DNA of 64,000 nt. It comes from JABSSA01 sp039960995 (GTDB lineage: Bacteria > Pseudomonadota > Alphaproteobacteria > Rhodobacterales > Rhodobacteraceae). The translations under genes were made by a program, and so were the position numbers. Below, in pieces: positions 61,468-64,000 of the stretch (the stretch's first letter is position 1; each line of letters starts with the position of its first letter). The stretch spans positions 1-64,000 of the forward strand of contig JBDVKF010000005.1 in assembly GCA_039960995.1 (NCBI GenBank), in the 5' to 3' direction. Under the pieces are notes generated by a model. That model had not been told where the DNA came from. It searched no databases and worked only from the letters and a program-made list of their open reading frames with translations.

Positions 61468-62295
61468 TCAGCTTTGTGCTGGGGCTTCTTCTGCTGCCGC
61501 TTCAGCGGGAGCAGCGTCAGCCGCGGCTTCTGCTGGAGCTTCTTCTGCCACAACTTCTTCGGCTGGTGCGTCTTCCATTGCGCCAATATCAACGCCAGCA
61601 GCGCCCAATTGTGCGCTCATGCCATCCAATGCAGCCCGAGCAGCAAGATCGCAATAAAGCGAGATCGCGCGTGCCGCATCGTCATTTCCAGGAATGATGT
61701 AATCAACACCATCCGGTGGGCAGTTCGTGTCAACGATCGCAACAACTGGAATACCCAGTTTGTTGGCTTCAGCCACGGCCAACGCTTCTTTTTTGACGTC
61801 TACGACGAACAGAAGGTCAGGCTTGCCGCCCATTTCACGGATGCCGCCCAAAGACGCTTGCAGCTTGGCCTGATCGCGTTCCATGCCAAGACGTTCTTTC
61901 TTGGTGAAACCTTCAAACCCGTTTGCGGATTGTTCGTCAATTTCGCGCAGGCGATTGATCGACTTTGACACGGTCTGCCAGTTTGTCAGCGTGCCACCCA
62001 ACCAACGGTGGTTCATGTAATATTGTGCGCAACGCTCAGCCGCATCAGCGATTGGACCTGCAGCTTGACGCTTTGTACCAACGAACAGAACGCTTCCGCC
62101 TTTGGCGACAGTGTTGCGGATCGCATTCAAGGCAGCGTCCAGCATTGGAACAGTCTGCGTCAAATCAAGAATGTGGATGCCATTGCGCGAGCCATAGATA
62201 AACTCGCCCATACGGGGGTTCCAGCGCTGTGTCTGGTGACCAAAGTGTACGCCTGCTTCAAGAAGCTGACGCATGGTGAACTCAGGAAGAGCCAT
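61468..62295 (-). CDS. rpsB: 30S ribosomal protein S2
   Basis: A 275-residue ribosomal protein. ATG 62295 starts ALPEFTMRQLLEAGVHFGHQTQRWNPRMG, the classic S2 start. NHRWLGGTLTNWQTVSKSI, VVAIVDTNCPPDGVDYIIPGNDDAARAI follow. The last 40 residues are an Ala/Glu-rich tail common in alphaproteobacterial S2. It begins the rpsB-tsf operon, with a leader hairpin at 62361-62381. Confidence 0.97.
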   Translation of the reverse strand: MALPEFTMRQLLEAGVHFGHQTQRWNPRMGEFIYGSRNGIHILDLTQTVPMLDAALNAIRNTVAKGGSVLFVGTKRQAAGPIADAAERCAQYYMNHRWLGGTLTNWQTVSKSINRLREIDEQSANGFEGFTKKERLGMERDQAKLQASLGGIREMGGKPDLLFVVDVKKEALAVAEANKLGIPVVAIVDTNCPPDGVDYIIPGNDDAARAISLYCDLAARAALDGMSAQLGAAGVDIGAMEDAPAEEVVAEEAPAEAAADAAPAEAAAEEAPAQS

Positions 62296-62360
62296 GCAAA
62301 ATTCCTTTCCGGTTTCCATCCTTGCCGCGGGTATCAGGGCATTTGCCCCAACCGGTGGAC

Positions 62361-62381
62361 TTTGAGGATGTCTCCCTCAAA
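62361..62381 (-). promoter_or_regulatory. Leader hairpin upstream of rpsB
   Basis: On the minus strand TTTGAGG (62381-62375), loop GAGACAT, CCTCAAA (62367-62361), about 65 bases before the rpsB ATG. Position and symmetry fit an autogenous S2-binding leader, which is known in other bacterial lineages, but similarity to a described motif is not shown here. Confidence 0.5.
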
Positions 62382-62412
62382 AACCCGCCCACGGCTGTGA
62401 AGTGCGCGCGCT

Positions 62413-63258
62413 TTAGCTTGGATTTTTAGCGATTGCAAGCTGCTTTGTGTGTGCTTGCCGTACTTTGGCTTCACATGCGGCTGCCAATGACTTTCGATCT
62501 AGGTGATTTGCGACGGGAATTGGATCATGATAAACGATTTCAATTGTGCCCTGATGTCGTCCGGCCAAAGTATGCAAAAGATGGGGCCCAAAATTCATAT
62601 TACCCCACCAACCGTAATACCGCGCGTCAGCGCCAGATGGTGCATGGTAGATGACGCTGACCGGTTGAATGGCCAGTTTTTCCCGAAGTTCGGGCGTCAT
62701 GAACGCCGCAAATAAGGTGGATTTAAAGGGCAAGACGCGCAATCCATCTGTGCTGGTGCCTTCGGGGAAAAACAGCAATCGATGCCCGTGCAACAAGCGA
62801 TCTTGAAGCAGTTTCGCCTGATGGCGTGCTTCTTTAGGATCGCGTGCGATGAAAACGGTCCCAGTTGCGCGGGCCAACCATCCGATACCTGGCCATTTGG
62901 CGACTTCGGCCTTGGACACAAAATACACAAGGTCAGACGCATTTAAGGCAAAGATATCCAACCAGCTGGAATGATTGGCGACGACAGCCCCACGCAGGGT
63001 CATGGGCGTGCCGTTCGTGATCAAGCGAACCCCCATCAATAGCAATGCATTGCGACAGACAAATCGAGTGACGCGAGGGGTTATTGGGCGGTTCTGACGG
63101 AAAACCGGGCGCTCGATCAACCTTAGCCCTAACAAGACGATTAGCCCGCCAAAGACCAGTATTCCGACCGGTAGGCCGCGTATGAAAACGCGTAGCCAAC
63201 CAAACAGGCCCATCTTGTGCTCTGGCGGCAGCGGGCCGTCATCCCAAGTCATGCTCAT
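62413..63258 (-). CDS. olsA: Lyso-ornithine lipid O-acyltransferase OlsA (PlsC family)
   Basis: A 281-residue membrane acyltransferase. ATG 63258 overlaps the preceding stop (ATGA). One N-terminal membrane helix (about residues 26-48) precedes the catalytic motif NHSSWLD (HX4D) and the binding motif FFPEGTSTDG. PlsC-family membership is certain. The OlsA assignment rests on the gene upstream being an OlsB-type N-acyltransferase, the pair that makes ornithine lipids. It is followed by rpsB after 117 bases. Confidence 0.9.
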   Translation of the reverse strand: MSMTWDDGPLPPEHKMGLFGWLRVFIRGLPVGILVFGGLIVLLGLRLIERPVFRQNRPITPRVTRFVCRNALLLMGVRLITNGTPMTLRGAVVANHSSWLDIFALNASDLVYFVSKAEVAKWPGIGWLARATGTVFIARDPKEARHQAKLLQDRLLHGHRLLFFPEGTSTDGLRVLPFKSTLFAAFMTPELREKLAIQPVSVIYHAPSGADARYYGWWGNMNFGPHLLHTLAGRHQGTIEIVYHDPIPVANHLDRKSLAAACEAKVRQAHTKQLAIAKNPS

Positions 63259-64000
63259 GATGATGAATAAATCTGCCGTTGGCGCGGATTGATCTGTGTC
63301 GTGTCCAACACGAGACACACATCTGTGGTGTTAAACGTGGTGTCGATCCAAGCCCCCTGCCCGACGACCCCGCCAAGCCTCAAATACGCTTTGATCAATG
63401 CCGGGATTTGGATCATTGCGGCCCGACGATCTAATTCCTTTTCAGGTAACAAATTCATTTTGGTGGCCGTTGGTCCGTGTGCTATTGGTCGCAAGGGGCC
63501 CGGGGCCAAATGACGGTGATGCAGCAAGGACAGCGGCGCCGCCAGCGCAGTCGTGTCGTTGCCGTAAAAAGACGCAACACCAAATAACAGATCGATCTCG
63601 TGTTCAGAGATGTAGGCGTTCAATGCATGCCACAAAACGTACATCGCCGCCCCACCACGATATTCGGGTGCCAAACAGGACCGGCCAAGTTCCAACAGTC
63701 TGCGACCGCTCGATTTTAGCATCGAAACGTCATATTCCGTTTCCGAATAAAAGCCCCCAGCATCATCGGCCAATTGATCTGTCAGCAATCGATACACTCC
63801 GGCGACGCAATCACGTGTGTTATCGATCAACAGCATGTGGTCACAAAATTCATCATAATGATCCGCTTCCAGTTGATTGTCGTGATCAACCAAGGCGCCA
63901 CTGGCACCAAGCTCTTGGACAAACACTTTGTAACGCAAGGCCTGAGCCGCCCGAATATCATCAGGTCCATTCGCCATCGCGATACGAAACAAAGGATCAG
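63255..64000 (-). CDS. olsB: Ornithine N-acyltransferase OlsB (5' end outside the window)
   Basis: About 248 residues of an OlsB-type GNAT-fold enzyme that attaches a 3-hydroxyacyl chain to ornithine, the first step of ornithine lipid synthesis. RAAQALRYKVFVQELG, the substrate-region VDHDNQLEADHYDEFCDHMLLID, the catalytic-domain SGRRLLELGRSCLAPEYRGGAAMYVLWH and LFGVASFYGNDT are characteristic of the family (annotated hemolysin-like in older work). The frame is open through the right edge of the window, so the true start lies beyond base 64000. It overlaps olsA by four bases. Confidence 0.9.
   Translation of the reverse strand, partial: DPLFRIAMANGPDDIRAAQALRYKVFVQELGASGALVDHDNQLEADHYDEFCDHMLLIDNTRDCVAGVYRLLTDQLADDAGGFYSETEYDVSMLKSSGRRLLELGRSCLAPEYRGGAAMYVLWHALNAYISEHEIDLLFGVASFYGNDTTALAAPLSLLHHRHLAPGPLRPIAHGPTATKMNLLPEKELDRRAAMIQIPALIKAYLRLGGVVGQGAWIDTTFNTTDVCLVLDTTQINPRQRQIYSSS

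Noticed and set aside
60770..61657. Open frame of 295 codons on the plus strand, rich in Cys and His
   Set aside because: Antisense to tsf and rpsB; a by-product of codon bias in those genes.
1..64000. tRNA, rRNA, CRISPR array, prophage or defence islands
   Set aside because: None of the expected signatures (tRNA cloverleaf motifs, regularly spaced repeats, integrase with phage genes, restriction or Cas proteins) was seen on either strand.

Overview
The window is chromosomal DNA from an alphaproteobacterium, most likely the order Rhodobacterales (Roseobacter group). The reasoning is gene content and order: a soluble PhoR followed by pstSCAB-phoU-phoB with long PstC and PstA proteins, a PAS_5-type protein, an IalB-family protein, a class II DAHP synthase, lpxD-acp-ketosynthase, and olsBA (ornithine lipid) beside rpsB-tsf. 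GC content looks like the low to mid 50s by eye. I saw no tRNA, rRNA, CRISPR array, prophage or replication origin.

Layout. 0.1-1.6 kb: a decayed nonribosomal peptide synthetase remnant cut by an IS3-family transposase fragment. 1.9-7.1 kb: cell envelope genes (a MepK-like peptidase diverging from an L,D-transpeptidase, then lpxD, an acyl carrier protein and a ketosynthase), followed by an IalB-family protein. 7.8-8.2 kb: a gene-free interval with two candidate minus-strand small RNAs. 8.2-10.2 kb: a HerA-like ATPase and a small lipoprotein. 10.3-16.5 kb: a branched-chain amino acid type ABC operon (livK-G-F-H-M) with two unknown exported proteins interleaved. 16.6-21.1 kb: a PQQ-dependent sugar dehydrogenase, a GlxA-type AraC regulator, DAHP synthase and a PAS protein. 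21.2-31.9 kb: yicC, gmk, a gamma carbonic anhydrase, a Cys/Met PLP enzyme, then the complete phosphate-control locus phoR-pstSCAB-phoU-phoB with a three-half-site Pho box before pstS. 31.9-33.1 kb: a PaaX-type repressor and pcaC. 33.3-34.7 kb: two unknown genes.

34.9-56.9 kb is an accessory catabolic island. It holds an acyl-CoA ligase, five SDR/MDR-type oxidoreductases beyond the first SDR, a thioesterase, a serine hydrolase, a GST-like protein, a DsbA/HCCA-isomerase-like protein, a second complete five-component Liv-type transporter, an aminoglycoside-phosphotransferase-fold protein, two histidine phosphatases, a nitronate-monooxygenase-like protein, two acyl-CoA dehydrogenases and a MaoC hydratase. 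The simplest reading is uptake, CoA activation and beta-oxidation of an unidentified carboxylic acid. One acyl-CoA dehydrogenase gene is interrupted by an in-frame TAA, and the LivF-like ATPase has Arg in place of the Walker A Lys.

56.9-64 kb: aroQ overlapping a LuxR-type regulator, an 850-bp gene-free but hairpin-rich interval, an amidinotransferase, a small membrane protein, tsf, rpsB and olsA, with olsB running off the right edge. Phosphate control (pho/pst) and ornithine lipid synthesis are functionally linked in many alphaproteobacteria because phosphate-free lipids replace phospholipids during phosphate starvation.
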